Source of the DNA: an uncultured Clostridia bacterium | Lineage (GTDB): Bacteria; Bacillota; Clostridia; TANB77; CAG-508 | Direction: 5' to 3' | NCBI GenBank assembly: GCA_934122155.1 | Contig: CAKOVX010000002.1 | Span: 1-64,000 of the forward strand | Length of the DNA stretch: 64,000 bases | Shown here: positions 35,887 to 44,117 of the stretch, piece after piece | Layout of the letters: every line of letters begins with the position of its first letter | Position numbering within the stretch: position 1 is the first letter of the stretch | Made by a program: the position numbers and the translations under genes | Notes under the pieces: model-generated | Databases searched by the model: none | What the model saw: only the letters and a program-made list of their open reading frames with translations | Told to the model about the DNA's origin: nothing

Positions 35887-36349
35887 TTAATTTAATATCA
35901 TTTCATAATATCTAGCATGTGTTGTAGAATTTCTTAGCTCTTCTTTTTCAATAAATCCATTTTTTAAATAAAAGTTTATTGCTCTTCCTAAGCTTTCATA
36001 TGTTCCTAATTGCAATTTTTCTAAATTAAGTGTTTGTGTTGCAAACATACATACCTCACTTAATAGTTGTTTTGCTAAACCTTTTCCTCTATATTCTATA
36101 TCACAACAAACATTTTCAATTCTGCCAACACCTTCTTCTACTCTTTTAAGCATCATTGTTGCTAGTATTTTGCCTTCTTGTTCTATATACCATATATATA
36201 AATTTTCGTCATTATAGTTTTTTTCTAAATAATGTTTGCTAAAAATTTCAAAGCCGATTTTCCACAACCATGACTTCATTTGTTAAATTTTTTATTGCTT
36301 TTTCCACTTCAGCATTTTCTTCATATCTTTTTACAATATAGTTCTCCAT
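35887..36349 (-). pseudogene. GNAT acetyltransferase, apparently frameshifted near the N-terminus
   Basis: The acetyl-CoA-binding core is intact in the frame ending at 35887: VCCDIEYRGKGLAKQLL (about 56-72 from the internal ATG) with FYLKNGFIEKEE at the end. That frame's own ATG (36279) has no ribosome site. An upstream start at 36349 does have one (AAGGGATG) and reads MENYIVKRYEENAEVEKAIK, then leaves frame. Losing one A from an A-run would join the two. The substrate is unknown; GNAT proteins acetylate amines of many kinds. It could instead be a real short gene, but the missing ribosome site argues against that. Confidence 0.6.
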
Positions 36350-36375
36350 TTATTACATCATCCCTTTTATTATTT

Positions 36376-37621
36376 TTAGTGTTGTTTATTTTGTTCTTTT
36401 AGTTTGTTCCATATCTCATTTGTTCTTATATATTCATTATAATGTTTTTTTACATTTTTATCATATTTTGCTAAGTCTTGTAGTAAAAAACTAAAATCTT
36501 CATCTTTAAATAATTTATTAATTTCCGGAATGCTTGCTTCTAACTTTTTATAAGTTTCTTTCATTTTAGTTGAATATTCTTCTATGTTAGTTATGTATTG
36601 AAATAATGGCTTGTATTTTATCCAACCTTTTGAAGCTTGAATAAACCTTTTAGCAATTTGTTCATCTTCTACTTTTATTTTTCTTAATGTTTTAGGATAT
36701 TTGCCTCTTAAAATATTTGTATATTTTAAAAATCCATCATGAAAGTGATATACTGGAACTTTTACTACTTTTGATTCATTTAATTTTGTAGAAAAGAATG
36801 TGTCTTCTCCTCTTGCTCCATCTGGGTTATAGAAAGCTGGTATCTTATCTATATTATTTAAGTTTAAACATAGGGTAGAACCTGAAACCCACTTTCCTAC
36901 TCCATCACTTTGAATTTCATATGCACCTTTTCCATTGCTAATTTCACTATTAGCATAAGTAACTCCATTATATTTAGTAAATTTTTCTTTTATTGAATCC
37001 CATGAAATAATGTCATTACTAATAGCCTCTATGTATTGTCTAAAAAGTGTTTCATCTACATCTTCATTTAATTCTACATATGGAATTGGAGAAATGTATC
37101 CGCAATGATAACCTATTGTTACATCTGCGTCTTTTATATAGTCATAATGTATTTTTACATTTTCTTGTTCTTTCCAAGTAATTTCTTTTGAATTATCATC
37201 TTTTATACACGCAACCGGGTATTCATCATCATCCCAAAACAATAAATAGTCTATTCCTTTTATTAGTGCATAATACATTAAAGTATTTCTTCCTTTAGCA
37301 TGTCCATGCCCGAAAAAAGAGTTCTGTTTCTTCCTTGGTTAAGTTTCCTCTTCCTACTAATCTCTTTTTCATCTCTTCAATATCTTCTGGGGTAATATAT
37401 TTAATTTTTATATCTTTATATACATTTGGCATTAACCCATAAAAATCAACTCTAGTTGTATATTGATAACCCAAATCAAATAAAATAAATGCTGTTAATT
37501 CAACTTTTTCTTCTACATTTTCAAATTGCTTCACTAGTTGCTCATAAGTATTATTAATTACTTTACATACATTAGGCCTTCCTGTTACAAAACCTAAGCC
37601 AAATTGAATCGTCTTTTCCAT
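36376..37621 (-). pseudogene. GT-A type glycosyltransferase split by a one-base frameshift
   Basis: Frame one (37621 to 37295, MEKTIQFGLGFVTGRPNVCK..) ends ETELFFRAWTC. Frame two resumes as GHGHAKGRNTLMYYALIKG, then the DXD-like motif YLLFWDDDEYP and a later GARGEDTFFS. Removing one T from a T6 run joins them seamlessly as ELFFGHGHAKGRN. The whole is about 414 residues with no membrane segment, so it is a cytoplasmic glycosyltransferase using a nucleotide sugar. The acceptor is unknown. The clean join suggests phase variation or a sequencing error rather than old decay. Confidence 0.8.
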
Positions 37622-37756
37622 TTGTTTCTCCTTACTATTTATACTGTCAAATTACAACATTTAACTATAAAATTATATCATATTTTTAATAATGTGTCAA
37701 TTTTAAGTTTTGGTTGATTTATTGCTACTTTCACGTGTTTTTTTATGTATTTTAAT

Positions 37757-38644
37757 TTAATTATTCAATTCATTAATTAGGTTTTTATATGCACTTTGAG
37801 ATAACTCATTATCATAATTTGAATCTACATATCTTTCTATTATCCAATTGTGAATTGCCCCCTCAAACTCATTTATTTTTGCATCTACTTTATTTTCTTT
37901 TAGTTTTTGCCTTAATACTTGTATATCTGGGTTTAATATGTCATTTGTTCCTGTATAAATAACTAAATTTTTTATTTCTTTCAACTCTCCATATATTGGA
38001 CTTACTAAGTAGTTTTTTGTATTTTCCTCTGATTTTGCATAAAATACTCCAACTATTTTTAAAATATTTTTATTTAATTTTTTATCCTTTTTTTGAACTT
38101 CATCTATTTCTGGGTTTGACATAGTTACGTCTAGCCATGGTGAAATTAGTATTGTTTTTCTTGGTTGTACAATTTTACTTTCTGCTAATTTTTGTATAAG
38201 TGCCAAGCTCATTCCTGCACCTGCTGAATCTCCCATTAATATCAAACTTTGCTCTTCTACAACATTTACTATTTTTTCATATAATGGTATAACCATATTA
38301 AAAGCGTCCTCATAATTATATTGTGGAGCTAGTGGATAGTCTGGTACTATTATTGTAGCATTTGTATCTTTTATTAATTCATTAAAAAATAGCCAGTGTG
38401 CTTCTTCAATTTCTCCTACATAAGCACCTCCATGCAAATACAATATCACATTTTTAGTTACTCCTGTTTTTGGAGCAAGTATAAATACTTTTCTCTGTCC
38501 AACCTTTTTTTCAACTATATTATAATTTTTTTCTTTATTTGGCTTTGCCTCTATATTTGCATTAAACCAGTAAACTGTTCCAATTATTACTCCTAGTAGT
38601 ATAGCTATTAAAATTATTACTATTATTTTTATTACTTTTTTCAT
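37757..38644 (-). CDS. Membrane-anchored alpha/beta-hydrolase, HSL/acetyl-esterase type
   Basis: The start at 38644 (MKKVIKIIVIILIAILLGVI) follows GGAAGGAAG; a longer frame to 38671 lacks a site. One N-terminal helix anchors a catalytic domain with the HSL oxyanion motif YLHGGAYVGE (about 68-77), nucleophile elbow LMGDSAGAGMSL (Ser near 145) and a likely His in AIHNWIIERY (near 265). This predicts an esterase acting outside the membrane on short acyl esters. It lies 32 bases after the acyltransferase-like gene, suggesting that one adds and one removes an acyl group. Confidence 0.88.
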   Translation of the reverse strand: MKKVIKIIVIILIAILLGVIIGTVYWFNANIEAKPNKEKNYNIVEKKVGQRKVFILAPKTGVTKNVILYLHGGAYVGEIEEAHWLFFNELIKDTNATIIVPDYPLAPQYNYEDAFNMVIPLYEKIVNVVEEQSLILMGDSAGAGMSLALIQKLAESKIVQPRKTILISPWLDVTMSNPEIDEVQKKDKKLNKNILKIVGVFYAKSEENTKNYLVSPIYGELKEIKNLVIYTGTNDILNPDIQVLRQKLKENKVDAKINEFEGAIHNWIIERYVDSNYDNELSQSAYKNLINELNN

Positions 38645-38676
38645 TTTTTGCTTCCTTCCACCTAATGCCAACCTTT

Positions 38677-40071
38677 TTAAATATGAAATTTTCTTTTAAT
38701 CATTTCTTTTAATGTTATTTCATTTTTTATTCTTTTTTTCTTTTGTTTAACTATATTCATTAGTGTAAGCTCATCTATTTTAGGGTATAGTTCATTTGCC
38801 TCTTTAGTATAAATATCATTTCCTATCACCTTTAGTTTCATTCCATAATCTTCTAAAAAGGTTGCTATGTCTTTTTCAATACTATTTTCTTGTAAAATAG
38901 AGCCAACCGAGAATACAATGGTATCTTTATATGAACAGATTGTACATTTAATTTTTTCTGCTTTTTCTGGTGCAATTATAAAAAAGAAACTTTCTATGTA
39001 TTTTTCATACTCTGGTAAAAAATTTACTTTTCCTAAGTTTGAAAATGTAGTAGTTGTATATTTTTGAATTTCTCCATATATTATTTTTAATATTATTTTT
39101 TTTGCAAAAAGGGGAATTATTCTTATTAAAATTTGGTTTCCTAATTTAACATTATGTGCCATAGTTTTTGCTAAACTTTCTTTTTGTAAATTATCATGAA
39201 AAAATTCTCTTACATATTCTAATATTGCTTCAAAATTGTTTAAATCTATTTTTTCTGCTTTTGCTACAACAGTCATATATGTAAAAAAGTTTGTTATTGT
39301 ATTTGATGGAAAAAACTTTTTTAAGTTTACTGGTATACATACCTTTATGCTTTTTTTATTTTTAGTATTTTTTTGTTGTTGATATATACAATATATTAAT
39401 ACAGCTGTAAAGTACTCGGTTACTGTAACTTTTAGGTTTCTACAAGTTTTAATTACTGGTTTTAAGTCAATAAAAATTTGTGTAGTTCCTGCTTGATATG
39501 GTAATAATTTTTTTCCCTTTAAAATATATGCCCTTCCAGTGTTATCTTTAAAATGTAAGTTTTTATCATAGTTTTTTAAATAGCTATCTTCTATATCTTG
39601 TACTTGTGGCTGTATTTGTTTGCCCAAAAATTTTTCATTAAATTCATGACATAAATTCAAATATTCATATACTATTGTTTTTACAAATTCGGTTGCCGTT
39701 GTGCCATCTGTCAGTGCATGAAATACCTCAACATTTATCTTGTTTTTATAATAAGAAACTCTAAACAAATATCCATTGTTTGTTCTGTACCCTATATATC
39801 TACATGGATACCTATCTTCTGGATATACTATGATTTCTTTATTGTTTTCTTCTAAATAATACCAGAAAAATCCCGTTCTTAGCCTAACTTTAAAATTAAC
39901 AAATGTAACAAGAGCATTTTCCGTTGCTTTTTTTAATTTCTGTGGATCTATTTCTTCTGTTAATATAACAGAAACACGAAATATAGTACTAAATTTTTTA
40001 GTTGATATTATTGGAAATAGTTTTGCTGAATTATCTAGTCTTCTCCATTTTAATTTTTTATTGTTATTCAT
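38677..40071 (-). CDS. Condensation-domain-like acyltransferase (alcohol acetyltransferase type)
   Basis: This 464-residue protein has the HxxxDG signature as FHALTDGTTATEF (near 117-129), typical of the CoA-dependent acyltransferase superfamily that includes NRPS condensation domains, BAHD enzymes and alcohol acetyltransferases. A second conserved region, TTTFSNLGKVNFLP (near 345), resembles the DFGWG-side channel. There is no carrier protein nearby, so it is more likely a stand-alone O-acyltransferase than part of an NRPS. It overlaps no gene but is closely followed by the esterase and preceded by recO, 10 bases away. Confidence 0.78.
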   Translation of the reverse strand: MNNNKKLKWRRLDNSAKLFPIISTKKFSTIFRVSVILTEEIDPQKLKKATENALVTFVNFKVRLRTGFFWYYLEENNKEIIVYPEDRYPCRYIGYRTNNGYLFRVSYYKNKINVEVFHALTDGTTATEFVKTIVYEYLNLCHEFNEKFLGKQIQPQVQDIEDSYLKNYDKNLHFKDNTGRAYILKGKKLLPYQAGTTQIFIDLKPVIKTCRNLKVTVTEYFTAVLIYCIYQQQKNTKNKKSIKVCIPVNLKKFFPSNTITNFFTYMTVVAKAEKIDLNNFEAILEYVREFFHDNLQKESLAKTMAHNVKLGNQILIRIIPLFAKKIILKIIYGEIQKYTTTTFSNLGKVNFLPEYEKYIESFFFIIAPEKAEKIKCTICSYKDTIVFSVGSILQENSIEKDIATFLEDYGMKLKVIGNDIYTKEANELYPKIDELTLMNIVKQKKKRIKNEITLKEMIKRKFHI

Positions 40072-40081
40072 AAGCTCTCCT

Positions 40082-40807
40082 TTAAAATAGTTCTTCTAAT
40101 TTATACTCTTTTTCTAGTTTATCATTCAAATATAGTTTTGTAACTAATTCTATCTCTTTTAAATTTTCTTCTGAGACATTAAATGAAAATATTTTTTTTG
40201 CATCTGCTAACACTATATATTGAATTGCAGTTTTGGTTGAGTTTGATATTTGAATTGCACTTTTATCTACTTTACCACAATTAATACATTTTAGACAATT
40301 GTCCTTTAAACTAAAATATCCTAAATTTTCTTTTGTTTTGCAGTTTCCACATTCTCTTATTTCTGGCATAAAACCTAGCAAACAGCACAACCTTAATTTG
40401 AATACAGAAATTACAAAATCCAAGTTTTTTTCTCCTTCTGAAATCATATATAATGTGTTTAAATATAGTTGCAAAATTTTATATGTATTTTGGTTTTCAT
40501 CTGTCACATCATTTATTATTTTTGTTATGTATGAAGCATATTTAAGTTTGTCTAAATCTGTTCGAATATTATAAAAAACTTCAATTGTATCACATGAGTT
40601 TATATGATAACTACTACTACTTTGATATAGCAAATATTCTCCAAAACACAAAAATTGAGTGCCTGACATCAAAAGGCTTTTTGGTCTTCTAGCCCCTTTT
40701 GCCGCACACCCAATTTTACCATTTGGAGTAAGTATAGTTACCATTTTGTCAAAATCATTCATATTACTTTCTGAAAGGATTATCCCCTTTGTTTTTACTA
40801 TTCCCAT
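40082..40807 (-). CDS. recO: DNA repair protein RecO
   Basis: This 241-residue RecO has an N-terminal OB fold starting MGIVKTKGIILSESNMNDFD and a C4 zinc site (CGNCKTKENLGYF.. CLKCINCG, about 148-175). It anneals ssDNA and loads RecA with RecR onto SSB-covered gaps. Its start lies inside the end of yqzL (44-base overlap) with GAGGAAATG as ribosome site, so the two are translationally coupled. The order era-yqzL-recO is the same as in Bacillus. Confidence 0.95.
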   Translation of the reverse strand: MGIVKTKGIILSESNMNDFDKMVTILTPNGKIGCAAKGARRPKSLLMSGTQFLCFGEYLLYQSSSSYHINSCDTIEVFYNIRTDLDKLKYASYITKIINDVTDENQNTYKILQLYLNTLYMISEGEKNLDFVISVFKLRLCCLLGFMPEIRECGNCKTKENLGYFSLKDNCLKCINCGKVDKSAIQISNSTKTAIQYIVLADAKKIFSFNVSEENLKEIELVTKLYLNDKLEKEYKLEELF

Positions 40808-40952
40808 ACTGCATTTCCTCTATATTTTTAGATACATTTTGTTCAATGTTTTTTTCCATATTTTCTACTTGGAGTAATTCCATAAATGTGTTGATATTTC
40901 CAGTTTGTTTAAAAGTGTTCCATGCTAAGTTTTTAATTTGATTTTCTTTCAT
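40764..40952 (-). CDS. yqzL: YqzL-like small protein
   Basis: This is a protein of about 62 residues with the core LAWNTFKQTGNINTFMELLQ, matching the short YqzL family (Trp..Phe..TGN pattern), plus a longer charged tail. Function is unknown even in Bacillus. Its position between era and recO is the conserved one and supports the call. The start is ambiguous: AGGAGATG could serve the ATG at 40952 (12-base spacing) or an in-frame GTG at 40958 (6-base spacing). It overlaps the start of recO. Confidence 0.8.
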   Translation of the reverse strand: MKENQIKNLAWNTFKQTGNINTFMELLQVENMEKNIEQNVSKNIEEMQYGNSKNKGDNPFRK

Positions 40953-41086
40953 GTACACAATCATCTCCTATCTAGAAGTTCCACTTCTACCCTTATCTTT
41001 CGCTTTCCTTTTAATTTTTATGCTGGTATAATTTGTAAAAATATTTAATATTTATTTTTGAACAATATTTTATCAAAGTCTACACT

Positions 41087-41992
41087 CTAGTCTGTATTTT
41101 TAAATAGTTTTACAAATTTATCATTATTTATCCAGTCTTCGCGTACTTTTACCCACAATTGTAAATTAACTTTATCTTGTAGTTCTTTTTCTAAATCTTC
41201 TCTTGCATAAGTTCCAATTTTTTTAAGCATAGCACCATTTTTTCCAATGATTATACCTTTGTGCGAATCTCTTAAGCAATAAATTGTAGCTTCTATATTG
41301 AAAATTGGCTCATTATCTCTTGTTTTACCTCTTTTCATTTTTTCAACTTCTACAAATATCCCATGTGGTACTTCATCTTGTAAAAGTTTTAAAGCTTTTT
41401 CACGAATTGTTTCAGATGCTATATCTCTTAAAGTTTGGTCTGTATATTCATCTATATCATAATATGCAGGACCTTCTTTAAGGTTCTTTTCGATTTCTTC
41501 AAGTATAACTTCTGTGTCTTTTGCTTTTAAAGCAGAAATTGGAATAATGGCTTTGAAATTGTACTCATCTTTAAATGTTTCTATTAGCTTAAAAACTTGT
41601 TCTTTTTTAACCAAATCGATTTTATTAATTATCAAAATTGTATTAGCTTTTGCTTCTTTAATTTTGTCTAAAATCATTTGGTCACCTTTGCCGATTCCAT
41701 CTGAAGTAGCTTCCACAACAAATAAAAGTACATCTGCATCTGGAATGCTGCCCCAAGCAGTGTCATTCATAGTGTTACCTAATTTTGATTTTGGTTTATG
41801 AATTCCTGGTGTATCTGTAAATATTATTTGTGAATTTTTTCTATTTACTATTGCTTTAATAGCTGTTCTTGTGGTTTGTGGTTTATTAACAACCACTGCT
41901 ACTTTTTGACCAACCATATCATTTAATATACTTGATTTTCCTACATTTGTTCTTCCAACAATTGCTACAAATCCTGATTTAAATTTTTCCAT
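41087..41992 (-). CDS. era: GTPase Era
   Basis: This 301-residue GTPase has G1 VGRTNVGKSSILN (about 12-24), G3 FTDTPGIHKPKS (about 58-69), G4 INKID (near 122) and the C-terminal KH domain (about 205-290) with KGIIIGKNGAMLKKIG. Era binds the 3' end of 16S rRNA and checks 30S maturation. ATG is preceded by AGGAGAAG. It leads the era-yqzL-recO run. The 388-base gap upstream, down to the hydrogenase stop, holds a palindromic element. Confidence 0.97.
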   Translation of the reverse strand: MEKFKSGFVAIVGRTNVGKSSILNDMVGQKVAVVVNKPQTTRTAIKAIVNRKNSQIIFTDTPGIHKPKSKLGNTMNDTAWGSIPDADVLLFVVEATSDGIGKGDQMILDKIKEAKANTILIINKIDLVKKEQVFKLIETFKDEYNFKAIIPISALKAKDTEVILEEIEKNLKEGPAYYDIDEYTDQTLRDIASETIREKALKLLQDEVPHGIFVEVEKMKRGKTRDNEPIFNIEATIYCLRDSHKGIIIGKNGAMLKKIGTYAREDLEKELQDKVNLQLWVKVREDWINNDKFVKLFKNTD

Positions 41993-42034
41993 ATCTTCTC
42001 CTAATATAATTATATTTTTTACTATTTCCGTACC

Positions 42035-42268
42035 TAGAAATTATATGTGCCACTTGCAACTGATACACATACAATTTTAAGATTATATTACTTTACAACA
42101 TAGAAATTATATGTAGAACGCAGGCAACTTCGTCTATGCGGAACGAGTATTAGAAATTGTTTTGAGGCGAGTAGGGAATCTCGGTTGTACTGAGGGCGCT
42201 ACGAGCCGAATAATACAATTTCTTTCGCAGTGCAGTCTGACAGTTGCAAGTGATACATATAATTTCTA
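42035..42268. mobile_element. Palindromic MITE-like element with nested arms
   Basis: TAGAAATTATATGT occurs at 42035 and 42101, and its complement ACATATAATTTCTA closes the unit at 42268. Inside, AGAAATTGT (about 42152) pairs with ACAATTTCT (about 42214) around a GC-richer core with GGC..GTAG/CTAC..GCC and CTC/GAG pairs. The first 28 bases (to about 42062) are a near copy of the reverse complement of the right end (CAGTTGCAAGTG part), as if one end was duplicated in inverted orientation. It has no reading frame. It sits between the hydrogenase operon and era. Confidence 0.6.
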
Positions 42269-42380
42269 ATTTGAAACTAATATAATCTTTTAGCTATTTA
42301 TTATAGCAAAATTATATTACTATTATAATACAAATTTTGTAGAAAAATGTAAACAAATTTACACTTTTTTTCTACTATTT

Positions 42381-44114
42381 TTACTTGACAAATTTATATT
42401 TTTCTTTTTTAGAATAATGAGTATGTAATAATTTATGAGCTAATTCTCCATTAGGTTCGCCTAAAAATTCTTTGTAAACCTGCTTCAACACAGGATTTTT
42501 ATGCGATTTTCTAATAACACTTTTTTCATCAATTGAATACATTGCTTCAGCACGTTTTTTATGTACGTCAACATCTTCTTGAATTTTAGCACTTTTTATA
42601 GGTTGCCCTCCACCTGTAATACATCCACCTGGGCAAGCCATAATTTCAACAAATTGATAATCTGCCTTTCCAGATTTTATCTCTTCCATAATAGTTTGTG
42701 CATTTGCTAAACCATGTGCTACTACAACTTTTACCTTTTCATCTCCAATTTCTATTTCAGATCTCTTTATCCCATTTTCTCCTCTTACTTGTTCAAATGA
42801 AATTTTATCTAAAGGTTTTCCTGTTACAATTTCAGAAACACTTCTAAGAGCTGCTTCCATAACACCACCAGTCACTCCGAAAATTGCAGCTGCACCGGTT
42901 GCTTCTCCCATTGGATCATCAAATTTTGCATCTTCTAAATTTACAAAATCTATTTTAGCCTGTTTAATCATTTTTGCAAGTTCTCTTGTAGTAATAACCG
43001 CATCAACATCTTGCTTCATTTCTTCTCTTTGTCTTTCATATTTTTTAGCAATACATGGCATTACAGACACTACAAACATTTTACTTGAGTCTAATCCTTC
43101 TTTTTTAGCATAATATGTTTTTAGTAATGCTCCAAACATTTCATGTGGTGATTTACAACTAGACAGATGTCCTATATTTTCTGGATAATTCATTTCAATA
43201 TATTTTACCCAGCCAGGGCAACATGAAGTTATCATTGGTAAATTGTCATTATTTTGTAGTCTTTTTATGAATTCTGTTCCTTCTTCAACAATTGTAAAAT
43301 CTGCACCAGTATTTGTATCAAATACTTTATCAAATCCCATTTGTTTTAATGCATTTACCATTTTTCCTTCTACATTTGTGCCTATTGGCATTCCAAATTC
43401 TTCTCCAAGCGCTACTCTTATAGAAGGAGCAGTTTGCACTATTACATAAGTATCTTTATCTTTTATTTTGTTCCATACAATTTGTGTTGAATCCTTTTCT
43501 GTTAAAGCCCCTGTTGGACATACTTCTATACATTGACCACAAAAAGTACAATTTACATCATTTAAACTATTGTGTCCAGCTGTTGAAACACATGAATTGA
43601 ACCCTCTTTCTGTTACACTTATAGCACCTATTTTTTGTACTTTATTGCACATTGAAACACATCTTCTACACAATATACATTTATTAGGATCACGTACAAT
43701 AGATGGAGATTTATCATCTATTTCATAAGTATTTTTGGTTCCCTCATATACAGTTTTATCTTTATCAAATTGGTTTATAAGGTCTTGTAATTCACAATTT
43801 TCGTTTCTTACACAATTATCACAGTCTTGATGATGGTTAGATAATATTAAGTCTAACATAGTTTTTCTAGCTTCTAAAACTTCTGGTGTTTTGGTATGTA
43901 CAACCATACCCTCTTCTACCTTTTGAATACAAGAAGTAGCAAAGCCTCTTTTGCCTTCCACCTCCACAAGGCACATTCTACAGTCTCCAATTTCATTTAT
44001 TTCTTTTAGATAGCATAATGTTGGAATATCTATATTCAATTTTGCTGCAGCTTGTAAGATTGTTGTATCTTCTGGCACTGCTATGTTTTTACCATCTATT
44101 GTCAGATTTATCAT
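42381..44114 (-). CDS. hydA: [FeFe] hydrogenase catalytic subunit, NADH-linked group
   Basis: This 577-residue subunit has an N-terminal [2Fe-2S] domain (CYLKEINEIGDCRMCLVEV), a His/Cys cluster (HHQDCDNCVRNENC), two [4Fe-4S] sites (CILCRRCVSMC, CTFCGQCIEVCP) and the three H-cluster signatures TSCCPGWVKY, MPCIAKKYERQ and EIMACPGGCITGGG. It makes or uses H2 within a trimer that couples NADH and reduced ferredoxin. It is the last gene of hydC-hydB-hydA, with only three bases between B and A. Maturases (HydEFG) are not in the window. Confidence 0.96.
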   Translation of the reverse strand: MINLTIDGKNIAVPEDTTILQAAAKLNIDIPTLCYLKEINEIGDCRMCLVEVEGKRGFATSCIQKVEEGMVVHTKTPEVLEARKTMLDLILSNHHQDCDNCVRNENCELQDLINQFDKDKTVYEGTKNTYEIDDKSPSIVRDPNKCILCRRCVSMCNKVQKIGAISVTERGFNSCVSTAGHNSLNDVNCTFCGQCIEVCPTGALTEKDSTQIVWNKIKDKDTYVIVQTAPSIRVALGEEFGMPIGTNVEGKMVNALKQMGFDKVFDTNTGADFTIVEEGTEFIKRLQNNDNLPMITSCCPGWVKYIEMNYPENIGHLSSCKSPHEMFGALLKTYYAKKEGLDSSKMFVVSVMPCIAKKYERQREEMKQDVDAVITTRELAKMIKQAKIDFVNLEDAKFDDPMGEATGAAAIFGVTGGVMEAALRSVSEIVTGKPLDKISFEQVRGENGIKRSEIEIGDEKVKVVVAHGLANAQTIMEEIKSGKADYQFVEIMACPGGCITGGGQPIKSAKIQEDVDVHKKRAEAMYSIDEKSVIRKSHKNPVLKQVYKEFLGEPNGELAHKLLHTHYSKKEKYKFVK

Positions 44115-44117
44115 ATT

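Noticed and set aside
38677..40071. A nonribosomal peptide synthetase fragment
   Set aside because: The HALTDG motif is shared by stand-alone acyltransferases, and there is no adenylation or carrier domain nearby.
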